From the NCBI RefSeq assembly GCF_001750145.1, contig NZ_CP015732.1, positions 806,001-870,000 on the forward strand: a DNA stretch of 64,000 nucleotides. Reading direction: 5' to 3'. Under the pieces are notes generated by a model, which saw only the letters and a list, made by a program, of their open reading frames with translations, ran no database searches and had not been told where the DNA came from. Both the position numbers and the translations under genes were made by a program. This document shows positions 34,718 to 42,644 of this stretch, piece by piece. This DNA is from Arthrobacter sp. U41. Its GTDB lineage: Bacteria > Actinomycetota > Actinomycetes > Actinomycetales > Micrococcaceae. Positions within the stretch are counted from its first letter, which is position 1, and every line of letters starts with the position of its first letter.

Positions 34718-35587
34718 ATGGCCATCTATGTTGATCCTCCGCTCTGGCCGGCGCACGGAACGCACTTCTCGCACCTGATCTCGGACACCTCGCTGGAGGA
34801 GCTGCACAGCTTCGCCGCGGCTGCGGGGATCCCGGACAGGGCGTTCGACGGCGACCATTACGACGTCGCCGAGGCCCGGTACAGCGCCCTCGTGGCGGCG
34901 GGGGCCGTCCCGGTGGAGGGCCGGATCCTGGTGCGCAAGCTGATCGCCAGCGGACTGCGGATCCCGGCCCGGCGGCGCAGCAGCTCGCTCAAGCTCCCGC
35001 TGCTGACACGCTGGAACGAGGTCCTCCCGGGCCACGACGCGCTCTTTTTGGACCTGCTGGACCGCTGGGGCGAGGAGCACCGGAGGTACCACGGCCGCAC
35101 GCACCTGCTGGCGGTCCTCGAGGCCCTGGACCTCCTCACCGCACCCGCCGGTCCGCCCCGGACCGTGCTGCTAGCCGCCTGGTTCCACGACGCCGTCTAC
35201 CGCGGCATCGCGGGCCAGGACGAGGAGGAGTCGGCCCGGCTCGCCGAAGACCGCCTTGCCCATGCGGGCCTTCCCGCGGCCGAGGTGGACGAGGTGGCCC
35301 GTCTGGTGCGGATGACGGCGGAGCACCGGCCGGAGACAGGCGACGAGGCCGCTGCCCTGCTCAGCGACGCGGACCTCTCGGTGCTGGGCGGAACCCCGGC
35401 GGCGTACGCCCGGTATCTGGCCGCCGTCCGGCAGGATTTTGCGCATATCGGCGACGACGACTTTGCCGCCGGACGCGCCGCCGTCGTCCGCCGGCTCCTG
35501 GAGCTGGATCCGCTGTTTCACACCCAGCGGGGCCGGGAACTGTGGCGGGAAGCAGCGCGGCGGAACCTGCAGGGCGAACTCGGCTGA
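34718..35587 (+). CDS. DUF4031 and HD-domain fusion protein
   Basis: The 289-aa product begins with DUF4031 (AIYVDPPLWPAHGTHFSHLISDTSLEELHSFAAAAGIPDRAFDGDHYDV). From about residue 95 it has an HD phosphohydrolase-like domain. Candidate metal ligands are YHGRTHLLAVLEALDLL (His), AAWFHDAVY (HD) and LLSDADLSVLGG (Asp). HD proteins of this shape act on nucleotides or other phosphoesters, but the substrate is unknown. The TGA stop lies within the outer arm of the palindrome shared with the convergent gene. Confidence 0.82.
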   Translation: MAIYVDPPLWPAHGTHFSHLISDTSLEELHSFAAAAGIPDRAFDGDHYDVAEARYSALVAAGAVPVEGRILVRKLIASGLRIPARRRSSSLKLPLLTRWNEVLPGHDALFLDLLDRWGEEHRRYHGRTHLLAVLEALDLLTAPAGPPRTVLLAAWFHDAVYRGIAGQDEEESARLAEDRLAHAGLPAAEVDEVARLVRMTAEHRPETGDEAAALLSDADLSVLGGTPAAYARYLAAVRQDFAHIGDDDFAAGRAAVVRRLLELDPLFHTQRGRELWREAARRNLQGELG

Positions 35588-35678
35588 GCAACCCCCGCCA
35601 CAGCGACGCAGGGTCACTCCGCGCCCATAAACCCAGTCCGGACGGGCGCGGAGTGACCCCGCGATGCCTGGTTGCTCA
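35585..35678. terminator. two-level palindrome that includes both convergent stop codons
   Basis: The outer arms TGAGCAACC (35585-35593) and GGTTGCTCA (35670-35678) contain the TGA stops of the two flanking genes. The inner 16-bp arms are 35611-35626 and 35644-35659. It serves both strands and is related in its GGGTCA/TGACCCCGC core to family A. Confidence 0.65.
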
Positions 35679-36188
35679 GGCGCTCCGGTGGAGGTGGTCG
35701 GCCAGGCGGTCGAAGGACTCGCGCCAGCCGACGCCGTGGCCGTCCCGGTTCTCGATCGTGTCGAAGGGGCCCTGGATGAACGTCATCCGGGTGCCACCGT
35801 CGACCTCGTCCAGCTGGAAGGTCACCTCGGTCTCAAAGCCGCGGGTTCCGTCGGGCTTGTCCCAGGCATGGGTGTAGACGAAGAGACTGGGCGGTTCGAT
35901 GTCCGTGAACACCCCGCTCCACCAGTGCTCGTCCCCGCTGCTGTCCTGGACCATGCAGGCCCGGTAGAGGCCGCCGATTTCCAGGTCCGCGTCGATGCTC
36001 TCGCGGGGAGTGTGGAAACCGCGGGGGCCCCACCAGGCCGTCGCCTGTTCGGGGTCCGTCAGGGCGGACCACACCCGGGCGATGGGGGCCTGGAATTCGC
36101 GGGTGATGACCAGCATGAGATCTTCGGGCGGGGCGGGCGCTTCCCCCTGGCCGGACGTTGCTGGAACAGCTGTTACATGCTCGGACAT
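35676..36188 (-). CDS. SRPBCC/AHSA1 family protein
   Basis: The 170-aa START-like protein has the AHSA1 pattern MLVITREFQAPIARVWSALTDPEQATAWWGPRGFHTPRESIDADLEIGGLYRACMVQD and C-terminal FIQGPFDTIENRDGHGVGWRESFDRLADHL. The fold binds hydrophobic ligands in a deep cavity. Many members are of unknown role, often regulated with ArsR-type repressors, none of which is adjacent here. GAGGAG before ATG supports the start. It converges on the HD gene through a shared palindrome. Confidence 0.85.
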   Translation of the reverse strand: MSEHVTAVPATSGQGEAPAPPEDLMLVITREFQAPIARVWSALTDPEQATAWWGPRGFHTPRESIDADLEIGGLYRACMVQDSSGDEHWWSGVFTDIEPPSLFVYTHAWDKPDGTRGFETEVTFQLDEVDGGTRMTFIQGPFDTIENRDGHGVGWRESFDRLADHLHRSA

Positions 36189-36214
36189 TGTGCTACTCCT
36201 CCTCGGAAAAAGGG

Positions 36215-36628
36215 CTAGTGGTAGCCCCTGCTGTAGGCCGTCACGAAGGGCTTGTCACTCGGGACGATCTGTTTGCCCAGCGGCATAAGCGAAACCGGAA
36301 TGAGCTTGAGGTTGGCGATCGCGAGCGGGATCCCAATGATGGTGATGGCCATGGCGAAGGCGGTGACCACGTGTCCGATCGCGATCCAGATCCCGGCGAC
36401 GAGCAGCCAGATGACGTTTCCGAGCAGGGAGAACACCCCCGTGCCGCCCGGGCGGTCCACCACGGTGCGGCCGAACGGCCAGAGCGCGTAGTTCGCGATG
36501 CGGAAGGACGCGAGGCCCCACGGGATGGTGACGACCAGCAGGCAGCAGATGATCCCGGCCACGAAATAACCGAGTGCGAGCCACAGCCCGCCAAAGAGCA
36601 GCCAGATGATGTTGAGCAGAGTCTTCAT
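36215..36628 (-). CDS. YccF domain membrane protein
   Basis: The 137-aa product has two DUF307/YccF repeats: LLNIIWLLFGGLWLALGYFVAGIICCLLVVTIPWGLASFRIANYALWPFGRTVV and LLGNVIWLLVAGIWIAIGHVVTAFAMAITIIGIPLAIANLKLIPVSLMPLGKQIV. Each holds two membrane helices and the IP.G..F/N...LWPFG-type loop. Function is unknown, with an inner-membrane location. GAGAAT 6 nt before the ATG on the minus strand may be its -10 box. Confidence 0.9.
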   Translation of the reverse strand: MKTLLNIIWLLFGGLWLALGYFVAGIICCLLVVTIPWGLASFRIANYALWPFGRTVVDRPGGTGVFSLLGNVIWLLVAGIWIAIGHVVTAFAMAITIIGIPLAIANLKLIPVSLMPLGKQIVPSDKPFVTAYSRGYH

Positions 36629-36760
36629 GGCTCCATTCTCCCCCGCCGCGGGCCGATCCGGCCTAGGGGTTCACCCTGAACTGTTCCTGAATTGTGTCCC
36701 GTGACGCGGGCGGCAGCCGGGGAGCTTTGCGAACGCGGGAAAGAGCACAATACTTGGAGC

Positions 36761-36919
36761 ATGCCTGCTCTCCTGAAGATTGCCCTGATCGTTGCCCTCG
36801 TCCTGCTGGTCGTCGGCCTTGTTGTTGAGGCCGTGCAGTTCCTGCTCTACGTTGGCCTTCTGATCCTGGTGGGCGCCGGCATCATGTTCTTCCTGCGCCG
36901 CTCGCGCACCACGCGCTGA
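36761..36919 (+). CDS. small membrane protein (52 aa)
   Basis: The frame reads MPALLKIALIVALVLLVVGLVVEAVQFLLYVGLLILVGAGIMFFLRRSRTTR, two hydrophobic helices with a basic C-terminus. AATACT 6 nt before the ATG may be a leaderless promoter, and TTGGAGC could also act as a weak binding site. Function is unknown, but the same type of small protein is common in Arthrobacter-like genomes. Confidence 0.65.
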   Translation: MPALLKIALIVALVLLVVGLVVEAVQFLLYVGLLILVGAGIMFFLRRSRTTR

Positions 36920-36944
36920 CGCCGCCGGCCCGGGACGCGCGCAG

Positions 36945-37340
36945 ATGACAAGCATCGGGGACCTCCTCGGCCCCATCCTCGAAGTCATGACCTGGGTTGG
37001 TTTTGTCCTGGGCCTGCCGCTGCTGGTCTGGGGCTGGATTTCCCGACGGCGCCATTGCCAGTGGGCCGGGACCACCGGCACGGTAATCAGCGCCGGCGGG
37101 TTCACCGGATACAGCTGGACGGACCACCACGACGCCGACCACCGGTCGCTGCTGCCGGCGGCCGAGTCGCACGGCCTGGTGGTCGGGTCCGACGTCGACC
37201 TTTTCTATGACGTCTGCCATCCGTCCCGCTGGGGGCTCACCCCGCCAAAGCAGGACAACGCTGCGTGGGTCCTGGGCTGGATCCTCACCGGGGTGGGGAT
37301 CGTCTCCACGGTCGGCGGCTTCGTCCTGCTGCTTTTCTAG
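36945..37340 (+). CDS. membrane protein, possibly DUF3592-like
   Basis: The 131-aa product has an N-terminal helix (VMTWVGFVLGLPLLVWGWI), a soluble loop (RRRHCQWAGTTGTVISAGGFTGYSWTDHHDADHRSLLPAAESHGLVVGSDVDLFYDVCHPSRW) and a C-terminal helix (WVLGWILTGVGIVSTVGGFVLLLF). The short beta-rich loop between two helices resembles DUF3592 proteins, but the match is loose. It follows the 52-aa gene by 25 bp and may be co-transcribed. Confidence 0.65.
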   Translation: MTSIGDLLGPILEVMTWVGFVLGLPLLVWGWISRRRHCQWAGTTGTVISAGGFTGYSWTDHHDADHRSLLPAAESHGLVVGSDVDLFYDVCHPSRWGLTPPKQDNAAWVLGWILTGVGIVSTVGGFVLLLF

Positions 37341-37354
37341 ACGCTGCCGCCCTG

Positions 37355-37900
37355 CTAGGCCTGCTTCACCATGGCCGCCTCGACACCGATCTTGACCTTG
37401 TCGCTGACCAGCAACCCGCCGGCTTCGAGCGCGGCGTTCCAGGTCAGGCCGAATTCCTTGCGGCTGATGTCCGCCTCAGCGCTGAACCCGGCGCGGGTGG
37501 CGCCGAACGGGTCCACCGCGATGCCGGTGAACTCCACTTCCAGGTCCACCGGCTTGGTGACGTCACGGATGGTCAGGTCTCCGGTGAGCACGTAGTCCTC
37601 GCCGTCGCCCCTGATTCCGGTGGCACGGAAGGTCATCTCCGGGTACTTTTCGACGTCGAAGAAGTCGGCGCCGCGGACGTGGGCATCGCGGTTGGCGTCG
37701 CCGGAGTCGAAGCTGGCGGTCTTGATGCTGGCATGCAGGCTGGACTCCGCGAGGGAGTCGCCCACCCGGGCCTCCGCCGTGGCCTCGTTGAAGCGGCCGC
37801 GGACCTTGCTGATGCCGGCATGGCGGACGCTGAAGCCAACTTCGCTGTGGGACATGTCCAGTGTCCAGACGCCGGGGGTCAAACCTTCGGGCAGTGTCAC
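37355..37900 (-). CDS. YceI family protein
   Basis: The 181-aa lipocalin-like protein has the family hallmarks GVWTLDMSHSEVGFSVRHAGISKVRGRFNEATAEA, ASIKTASFDSGDANRDAHVRGADFFDVEKYPEMTFRATGI and DLTIRDVTKPVDLEVEFTGI. The fold binds polyisoprenoids or similar lipids. No signal peptide is present, so it is probably cytoplasmic. The GTG at 37900 has GAAGGAG upstream. Confidence 0.92.
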   Translation of the reverse strand: MTLPEGLTPGVWTLDMSHSEVGFSVRHAGISKVRGRFNEATAEARVGDSLAESSLHASIKTASFDSGDANRDAHVRGADFFDVEKYPEMTFRATGIRGDGEDYVLTGDLTIRDVTKPVDLEVEFTGIAVDPFGATRAGFSAEADISRKEFGLTWNAALEAGGLLVSDKVKIGVEAAMVKQA

Positions 37901-37983
37901 AACGGTCTCCTTCGCGCAGGGCAGGCGCTGCCCGCCGGGTCATCGGGGTACTCCCCAAGGAGCCATGCTAGCGACGGCGCCGC

Positions 37984-38097
37984 GGCCCGGCTAGCCTTTT
38001 GGCGGTGCCCGGACTTTTCCGGTGCCCGGCCCGGCTAGCCTTGGCGGTGCCCGGCGCCCGGCCCGGCTAGCCTTGGCGGTGCCCGGCGCCCGCCCGG
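37984..38097. repeat. imperfect direct repeats with GGCCCGGCTAGCC cores
   Basis: The core GGCCCGGCTAGCC followed by TT(TT)GGCGGTGCCCGG occurs at 37984, 38028 and 38060, with a degenerate fourth copy ending in the next gene's stop. Periods are 44 and 32 bp. It fills the gap between yceI and the luciferase-like gene. Confidence 0.7.
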
Positions 38098-38098
38098 G

Positions 38099-39136
38099 CT
38101 ACGGCCGCGGCTTCGCTGCCCAGCCGATCGCCGGAGCGATATGCCGGACCACGGTGCCCAGCAGCTTGGCATTGAAGTCCAGGCCGAGCTGGTTGGGGAC
38201 CGTCAGCAGCAGCGTGTCGGCCGCCTGCACGGCGGCGTCGGCGGCAAGCTCCGCGGCGATGGCGTCTGGCTCGCCGACGTAGCTCCGGCCGAACCGGGCC
38301 ACGAGCCCGTCGATCACCCCGACCTGGTCGCGTTTCTCCCGCAGTGCGCTGAGGCCGAAGAACCGCCGGTCCTCATCGTCGGTGATCGGCAGGACGCTGC
38401 GGCTGACCGAGACGCGCGGCTCGTGCAGATGGCCGGCGTCGGCCCAGGCCTGGCGGAACATGCTGATCTGCTCGGCCTGAAGCTGGTCGAAGGGCACACC
38501 GGTGTCCTCGGTGAGCAGCGTGGAGCTCATCAGGTTCATGCCCTGTTCCGCGGTCCACACGGCGGTGGCCCGCGACCCGGCGCCCCACCAGATCCGCTCG
38601 CCGAGGCCCGCCGAATGCGGCTGGACGGGCAGCAGCCCGGACCCGCCGCCCGCGTAGCGCGGCTCCGCCTCCGCCATCCCGGCCCCCGAGATCGCGCGGC
38701 GGAACACCGCGGTGTGCCTCCGCGCCATGTCCGCGGCGGTCTCGCCCTCGGCGGGGACATGTCCGAAAGCGGCGGCGCCGTCGCGGGCAGGTTCGGGTGA
38801 GCCGCGGCTGATCCCCAGCTGCAGCCGCCCGCCGCTGATCAGGTCCGTCGCGGCGGCCTCCTCGGCCATGTACAGGGGGTTCTCGTAGCGCATGTCGACC
38901 ACGCCGGTGCCCATTTCGATCCGGCTGGTCCGGGCGGCGACGGCGGCCAGGAGAGGGAACGGGGAGGCCTGCTGCCGGGCGAAGTGGTGCACGCGGAAGT
39001 AGGCACCGTCCACGCCCAGTTCCTCCGCGGCGACGGCCAGCTCAATGCCCTGAAGCAGGGCGTCGCGGGCGGTCCGGGTGCGGGAGCCCTCGCCGGGGCC
39101 CCAGTGTCCGAAGGACAAAAATCCGATGCGCTTCAT
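38099..39136 (-). CDS. LLM class flavin-dependent oxidoreductase
   Basis: The 345-aa product is a luciferase-like monooxygenase barrel. Features are IGFLSFGHWGPGEGSRTRTARDALLQGIELAVAAEELGVDGAYFRVHHFARQQASPFPLLAAVAARTSRIEMGTGVVDMRYENPLYMAEEAAATDLISGGRLQLGISRGSPE. It binds reduced FMN or F420. The substrate is unknown. The first gene copy of the repeat tract lies just after its stop. Confidence 0.88.
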   Translation of the reverse strand: MKRIGFLSFGHWGPGEGSRTRTARDALLQGIELAVAAEELGVDGAYFRVHHFARQQASPFPLLAAVAARTSRIEMGTGVVDMRYENPLYMAEEAAATDLISGGRLQLGISRGSPEPARDGAAAFGHVPAEGETAADMARRHTAVFRRAISGAGMAEAEPRYAGGGSGLLPVQPHSAGLGERIWWGAGSRATAVWTAEQGMNLMSSTLLTEDTGVPFDQLQAEQISMFRQAWADAGHLHEPRVSVSRSVLPITDDEDRRFFGLSALREKRDQVGVIDGLVARFGRSYVGEPDAIAAELAADAAVQAADTLLLTVPNQLGLDFNAKLLGTVVRHIAPAIGWAAKPRP

Positions 39137-39182
39137 GTCAGGGCCAACACGGTGCGGCCCGGCGGCATTCCTGCGGCCGCGT

Positions 39183-39794
39183 TCAGGGCCTGGCAGCCAG
39201 GGACTTGGCCGCCGTCACGAAGTCACGGATTTTGGCCAGGTCCTTCACCCCGCGGGAGGACTCGACGCCGGAGGAGACGTCCACACCCCAGGCGCCGGCC
39301 TGCGACGCGGCGCCGGCGACGTTGGCCGGGTCGAGCCCGCCGGCCAGCAGCCAGTGGCGCCCGGCGAGCCCCTTCGCGCGGACCGAGGCGTAGTCCCAGG
39401 CCTCGCCGGAGCCTGGGACGGCGGAGTCGATCAGGAGCAGTTCCTCGCCCCAGTCCTCGAACGCTTCGGGTGCGGCGGACATGGTGACGGCCCGGATGAG
39501 CTTGAACCCGGCGTCATGCACGGTCCGCACGTCTGCCGGGGTGCGGTCCCCGTGGAGCTGGACCCAGTCCAGCCCGGCTTCGCGGGCCACCGCGACGGCG
39601 TCCGCCGCGGCCTCGTGCCGGAAGACGCCGACCGCGGGGAGCCCCGCCGGGACGTGGGCCAGGAGACCCCGGACCTGCGCGGGGGTCACTTCGCGGGGGC
39701 TGCGGGTCAGGACGAAGCCGACGGCGTCCGCTCCGGACTCCGCCGCGGTCCGGACCGATTCGGGGGTGCTGAGCCCGCATACCTTGACGAACAT
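39183..39794 (-). CDS. trpF: phosphoribosylanthranilate isomerase
   Basis: The 203-aa TIM-barrel enzyme converts PRA to CdRP in tryptophan synthesis. The catalytic Cys is in MFVKVCGLSTPESVRTAAESGADAVGFVL, and the phosphate-site loops HWLLAGGLDPANVAGA and WGVDVSSGVESSRGVKD are typical. The start at 39794 is chosen because AAAGGAG lies 4 nt upstream. It stands alone, away from other trp genes, and diverges from hutD. Confidence 0.93.
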   Translation of the reverse strand: MFVKVCGLSTPESVRTAAESGADAVGFVLTRSPREVTPAQVRGLLAHVPAGLPAVGVFRHEAAADAVAVAREAGLDWVQLHGDRTPADVRTVHDAGFKLIRAVTMSAAPEAFEDWGEELLLIDSAVPGSGEAWDYASVRAKGLAGRHWLLAGGLDPANVAGAASQAGAWGVDVSSGVESSRGVKDLAKIRDFVTAAKSLAARP

Positions 39795-39987
39795 TCGGCT
39801 CCTTTTGCAGTGTTTCGTTCCTTCGACGTTAGCAAGGACATTGGCGCGCCGCCTCACCCGCCCCCGAGGTGAGATTTGGCTCCCATGTTTGTCCGGCAAA
39901 GTCATATGGTCGTTGCAACGGCGCGAAGTCTGACCTCGGCGTTATTGGCAGCGGCACGGCCCCGCGACTACGTTCCCGGCCGGCGGA

Positions 39988-39993
39988 TAGGGT
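39988..39993 (+). promoter_or_regulatory. -10 box of the hutD gene, leaderless type
   Basis: TAGGGT, 6 nt, then ATG at 40000, with no ribosome binding site. Confidence 0.45.
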
Positions 39994-39999
39994 GGAAGG

Positions 40000-40668
40000 A
40001 TGGAGATCATCCGCTATGCCGAGCTGAACGCCCAACCCTGGCGCAACGGCGGCGGGGTGACTCGCGAACTGGCCAGCCATCCCCACGCTGCTTCCCCGCA
40101 GGCGAGCACGGCGCAGACGCCCGGCTGGGACTGGCGGGTGAGCATCGCCGAGGTGGCCAAGGCCGGTGACTTCTCGGCGTACCCCGGCATGGACCGCGTG
40201 CTCACCGTGGTGGAGGGCGAGCTGCTGCTGCTGAGCGTCGACGGGGCCGAGCACCCGCTCGAGAAGTACCGCCCGTTCCGGTTCTCCGGCGACGCCGCCG
40301 CGGCCGGGGCGCTGCCGACGGGCGACATCCGCGACCTGAACGTCATCACCCGCAGCGGCGCCTTCAAGGGCTACACCTCCATCATCGAACTCTCCAAGAA
40401 GCGGGCGCACCCCGTGTTCGAGGGCCAGCTGGGGATCCTGCTGCAGGGCCAGGCGACCGTCAGCCCCGGCACCGCCGGCGACGAGCCGGGCACAGCCACC
40501 GGTGCAGAGGCGGCCCAAAGCCCGGCGGCCGGCGCGTCTGAAACGGCCGCCGCCGAGCCGATCACGCTGAACCGCTATGACGCCGTCGTCGGTTCCGACA
40601 CCGCCACACCGGAAATCCTGGGCCGCGGCTTCCTCGCCGTCGTCTCGATCGACCGCGTCGCGGACTAA
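40000..40668 (+). CDS. hutD: HutD/Ves family protein
   Basis: The 222-aa bicupin-like protein has the family opening IIRYAELNAQPWRNGGGVTRELASHP, then WRVSIAEVAKAGDFSAYPGMDRVLTVVEGELLLLSVDGAEHPLEKYRPFRFSGD and RDLNVITRSGAFKGYTS. HutD proteins accompany histidine utilisation genes and are thought to modulate that pathway, but no hut genes are adjacent. An Ala/Thr-rich insertion (about residues 155-190) is unusual for the family. Confidence 0.85.
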   Translation: MEIIRYAELNAQPWRNGGGVTRELASHPHAASPQASTAQTPGWDWRVSIAEVAKAGDFSAYPGMDRVLTVVEGELLLLSVDGAEHPLEKYRPFRFSGDAAAAGALPTGDIRDLNVITRSGAFKGYTSIIELSKKRAHPVFEGQLGILLQGQATVSPGTAGDEPGTATGAEAAQSPAAGASETAAAEPITLNRYDAVVGSDTATPEILGRGFLAVVSIDRVAD

Positions 40669-40724
40669 CCTCCGGACCACGGCGCTCCGACGCTGCCGGG
40701 ACCCTCATCGAGTGCTCCGCAACC

Positions 40725-40739
40725 GCCGTTTTGAACCCT
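40725..40739. repeat. target-site duplication, left copy
   Basis: GCCGTTTTGAACCCT is repeated exactly at 42120-42134, flanking the insertion sequence. Confidence 0.8.
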
Positions 40740-42119
40740 TGTCATGTCTCAGTACCTCGTGGACAGTTGATGTCTCAGTACCTCGTGGACGTTTCCTGTC
40801 TCAGCACTTCGTGGACGTTTGGTTGGCCATGAAGCCTCGGGGCTTGTTGTTCCCGACGTAGTTTGTGCCTATGGGCGGGCGCGGGTGGGTGATGATTTCC
40901 GTTCCGCGCCCGTCGAAGAACATGATCGTGGCCTCGTCGTAGAGGACATGGACGGTCGCGCCGACGTGGTCTTTACCCATGCCGAAATGCATGCCGATGA
41001 CGGCAACGGAACCGTTTTTCCCGACCCGTCGCTGGACGCTGCGCCTGGTGGCGGGCACGGTGATTTCAGGGTTGGGCGGCTCGGGTGGCGTGGCTTTGGC
41101 CGTTGCATACCAGGCCTCCTGCGGGGTGGTGCCTGGTGGCAGTGATTGATGCTCACGTTCGGTGTTGTAGTACCGGTCAAACTCGTCGACATAGGCCTGG
41201 AGTTCTGCCATCGTGTGTGCCGGCGGTTGTTGATTCAGATACCTGTGCAGCGTCTGGTGGAAGCGTTCGTTCTTGCCCTGGGTGGTGGGTTTGTAGGGTT
41301 TGCCGGTGATCGGCTCCACTCCGTGGGACTTCAGATATTCCACCAACGCGCCGGTCCTTCCGCGTCTGGTCGGGTTCAGCGCGGCACCGTTGTCCGAAAG
41401 AAACTTCTGCGGGACGCCGTGGCGGGCGATGGCTGCCGATACGACGCGGATGGCGGCTTCGCTGGTCTCGCCGGTGGCTACCAACGATGCCAGTGCCAGT
41501 CGCGAATGATCGTCAATGAGTTGGAAGATCGCGACTTTCGTGTTGCCGGCCAACAGCCACTCGGTCGAGTCGATCTGCCAGCACCCGTTCGGCTCGGGAT
41601 ATACAAACCGCTGATAGGCGCTCCGGGGCTTCTTCCTCGGCTCCGGGACGACGACCCCGGCCCGGGTGAAGATCCGGGCCAGGGTCGCCCGTGACGGTGG
41701 TTCCAGACCTTGCCGACGCAGTTTTGCGGCAACGCTCAGTGGTCCGTAGTCGTGGCCCATCCTCTTCAAGGTTTCCCGCGTGTCCAGGACCAACTCGACC
41801 ATCCGCGGGGTGACTTGGGCCGGGCTGGTCCGGGGTTTCGTGGAGCGCATCTCCATGGCCTTCATCGGGCCCTGAGCGGACGCAGCGGCCTTGATCTTGT
41901 AGAACCAGGCCCGGGAGACTTTGTGCTTGCGGCAGAACGCCGTCACTGAACCCCGAGGGGCATCCTCAGGCCACGACGCTACGAGATGACGGACCTTCAT
42001 ATCCAGATTGCGTTCGCTCATGAGATGAGCAAAACGCCATCGAGTGTCCACGATGTCCTGAGACACACTGTCCACGATGACTTGAGACAGAAGTGTCCAT
42101 TAAGTCATGAGACTCCACA
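40740..42119. mobile_element. IS481-family insertion sequence, 1380 bp
   Basis: Both ends begin TGT and align as TGTNNNGTCTCA...TGGACA. A 15-bp target duplication flanks it. Each end carries three about 21-bp TGTCTCA...TGGACA sites: left at 40745, 40771 and 40797 (26-bp spacing), right at 42045, 42069 and 42094. They are probable transposase binding sites. The single transposase gene is intact, so the element looks recent and possibly active. Confidence 0.85.
40801..42021 (-). CDS. IS481-family DDE transposase
   Basis: The 406-aa product has N-terminal helix-turn-helix segments (MSERNLDMKVRHLVASWPEDAPRGSVTAFCRKHKVSRAWFYKIK; PLSVAAKLRRQGLEPPSRATLARIFTRAG). The integrase core carries the DDE triad in CWQIDSTEWLL, KFLSDNGAAL and GKNERFHQTLHRYL. 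It cuts and joins the element's ends. The ATG at 42021 is preferred because the longer frame (to 42075) would run through the right-end binding sites. Its 3' end overlaps the innermost left-end site. Confidence 0.9.
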   Translation of the reverse strand: MSERNLDMKVRHLVASWPEDAPRGSVTAFCRKHKVSRAWFYKIKAAASAQGPMKAMEMRSTKPRTSPAQVTPRMVELVLDTRETLKRMGHDYGPLSVAAKLRRQGLEPPSRATLARIFTRAGVVVPEPRKKPRSAYQRFVYPEPNGCWQIDSTEWLLAGNTKVAIFQLIDDHSRLALASLVATGETSEAAIRVVSAAIARHGVPQKFLSDNGAALNPTRRGRTGALVEYLKSHGVEPITGKPYKPTTQGKNERFHQTLHRYLNQQPPAHTMAELQAYVDEFDRYYNTEREHQSLPPGTTPQEAWYATAKATPPEPPNPEITVPATRRSVQRRVGKNGSVAVIGMHFGMGKDHVGATVHVLYDEATIMFFDGRGTEIITHPRPPIGTNYVGNNKPRGFMANQTSTKC

Positions 42120-42134
42120 GCCGTTTTGAACCCT
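42120..42134. repeat. target-site duplication, right copy
   Basis: Exact second copy of the 15-bp sequence at 40725-40739. Confidence 0.8.
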
Positions 42135-42233
42135 CTAAACGGCGGCTTCGGAGCAGTCGATGGGGGGTGGGTGGTGCGCTGTGACCCCGCGGTGACCCCT
42201 GGGAGGGAGTTCGCCTCACTGCGGGGGCGTTGC

Positions 42234-42239
42234 TAGGCT
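42234..42239 (+). promoter_or_regulatory. -10 box for the SMR operon
   Basis: TAGGCT predicts a start near 42246, giving a leader of about 70 nt that contains the riboswitch. No good -35 box is seen. Confidence 0.4.
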
Positions 42240-42265
42240 GGAATCAAGGCCCCTTCTTCGGGCCT

Positions 42266-42306
42266 CCGGACGACGGATCAGTACCCGGCACGCGACAAGA
42301 CTGGCC
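42266..42306 (+). ncRNA. guanidine-III (ykkC-III) riboswitch
   Basis: The 41-nt segment has the ordered conserved blocks CCGGACGA, GTACCCGG and GACAAGAC of the ykkC-III class. The two CCGG blocks (42266-42269, 42285-42288) can pair, and CAGT (42279-42282) can pair with ACTG (42300-42303) as the pseudoknot. It ends next to the Shine-Dalgarno AGGAG (about 42309-42313) of the first exporter gene. In the known class, guanidine binding raises expression of guanidine exporters. Confidence 0.8.
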
Positions 42307-42318
42307 ACAGGAGCAGTT

Positions 42319-42642
42319 ATGTCGTGGGTAATCCTCGTACTTTCCGGGTCACTGGAAGCAGTCTGGGCCGCAGCCCTGCACCGGACCGCGCAGGCCACGG
42401 GCCGACGCCGGATTGCACCGGCCGCACTCTTCCTCGTCTCCGTGCTGGCCAGTACCGGCGGCCTCGCGGTCGCCATGCAGTCCATCCCGACCGGCACCGC
42501 TTACGCCGTCTGGGTGGGCGTCGGCGTGGTGCTGACCTCCGCCTACGCCATGATCACCAAAGTTGAGCCCGCGACGGCGGCACGGATTCTGCTGCTCGGC
42601 GGGATCGTCGCCTGTGTGGCCGGCCTGAAGCTGGTGGCTTGA
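42319..42642 (+). CDS. SMR family exporter, probable guanidinium exporter subunit
   Basis: The 107-aa, four-helix small multidrug resistance protein is close to the SugE/Gdx type. MSWVILVLSGSLEAVWAAAL has the conserved membrane Glu, and AMQSIPTGTAYAVWVGVGVVL is the Gdx signature loop. With the guanidine riboswitch directly upstream, it probably exports guanidinium in exchange for protons. The second SMR gene follows at once, which points to a heterodimer. Confidence 0.88.
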   Translation: MSWVILVLSGSLEAVWAAALHRTAQATGRRRIAPAALFLVSVLASTGGLAVAMQSIPTGTAYAVWVGVGVVLTSAYAMITKVEPATAARILLLGGIVACVAGLKLVA

Positions 42643-42644
42643 GG

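Larger units (their letters stand above)
40707..42161. repeat. family B palindrome split by an insertion sequence
   Basis: The left arm begins at 40707 (ATCGAGTGCTCCGCAACCGC) and the right arm lies at 42137-42161, a near complement. Removing the element and one target copy restores a compact hairpin like the one at 22369. Confidence 0.7.

Noticed and set aside
42639..42644. TTG at 42639 as the start of the second SMR gene
   Set aside because: ATG at 42645 is two codons downstream and more usual; the difference is small.
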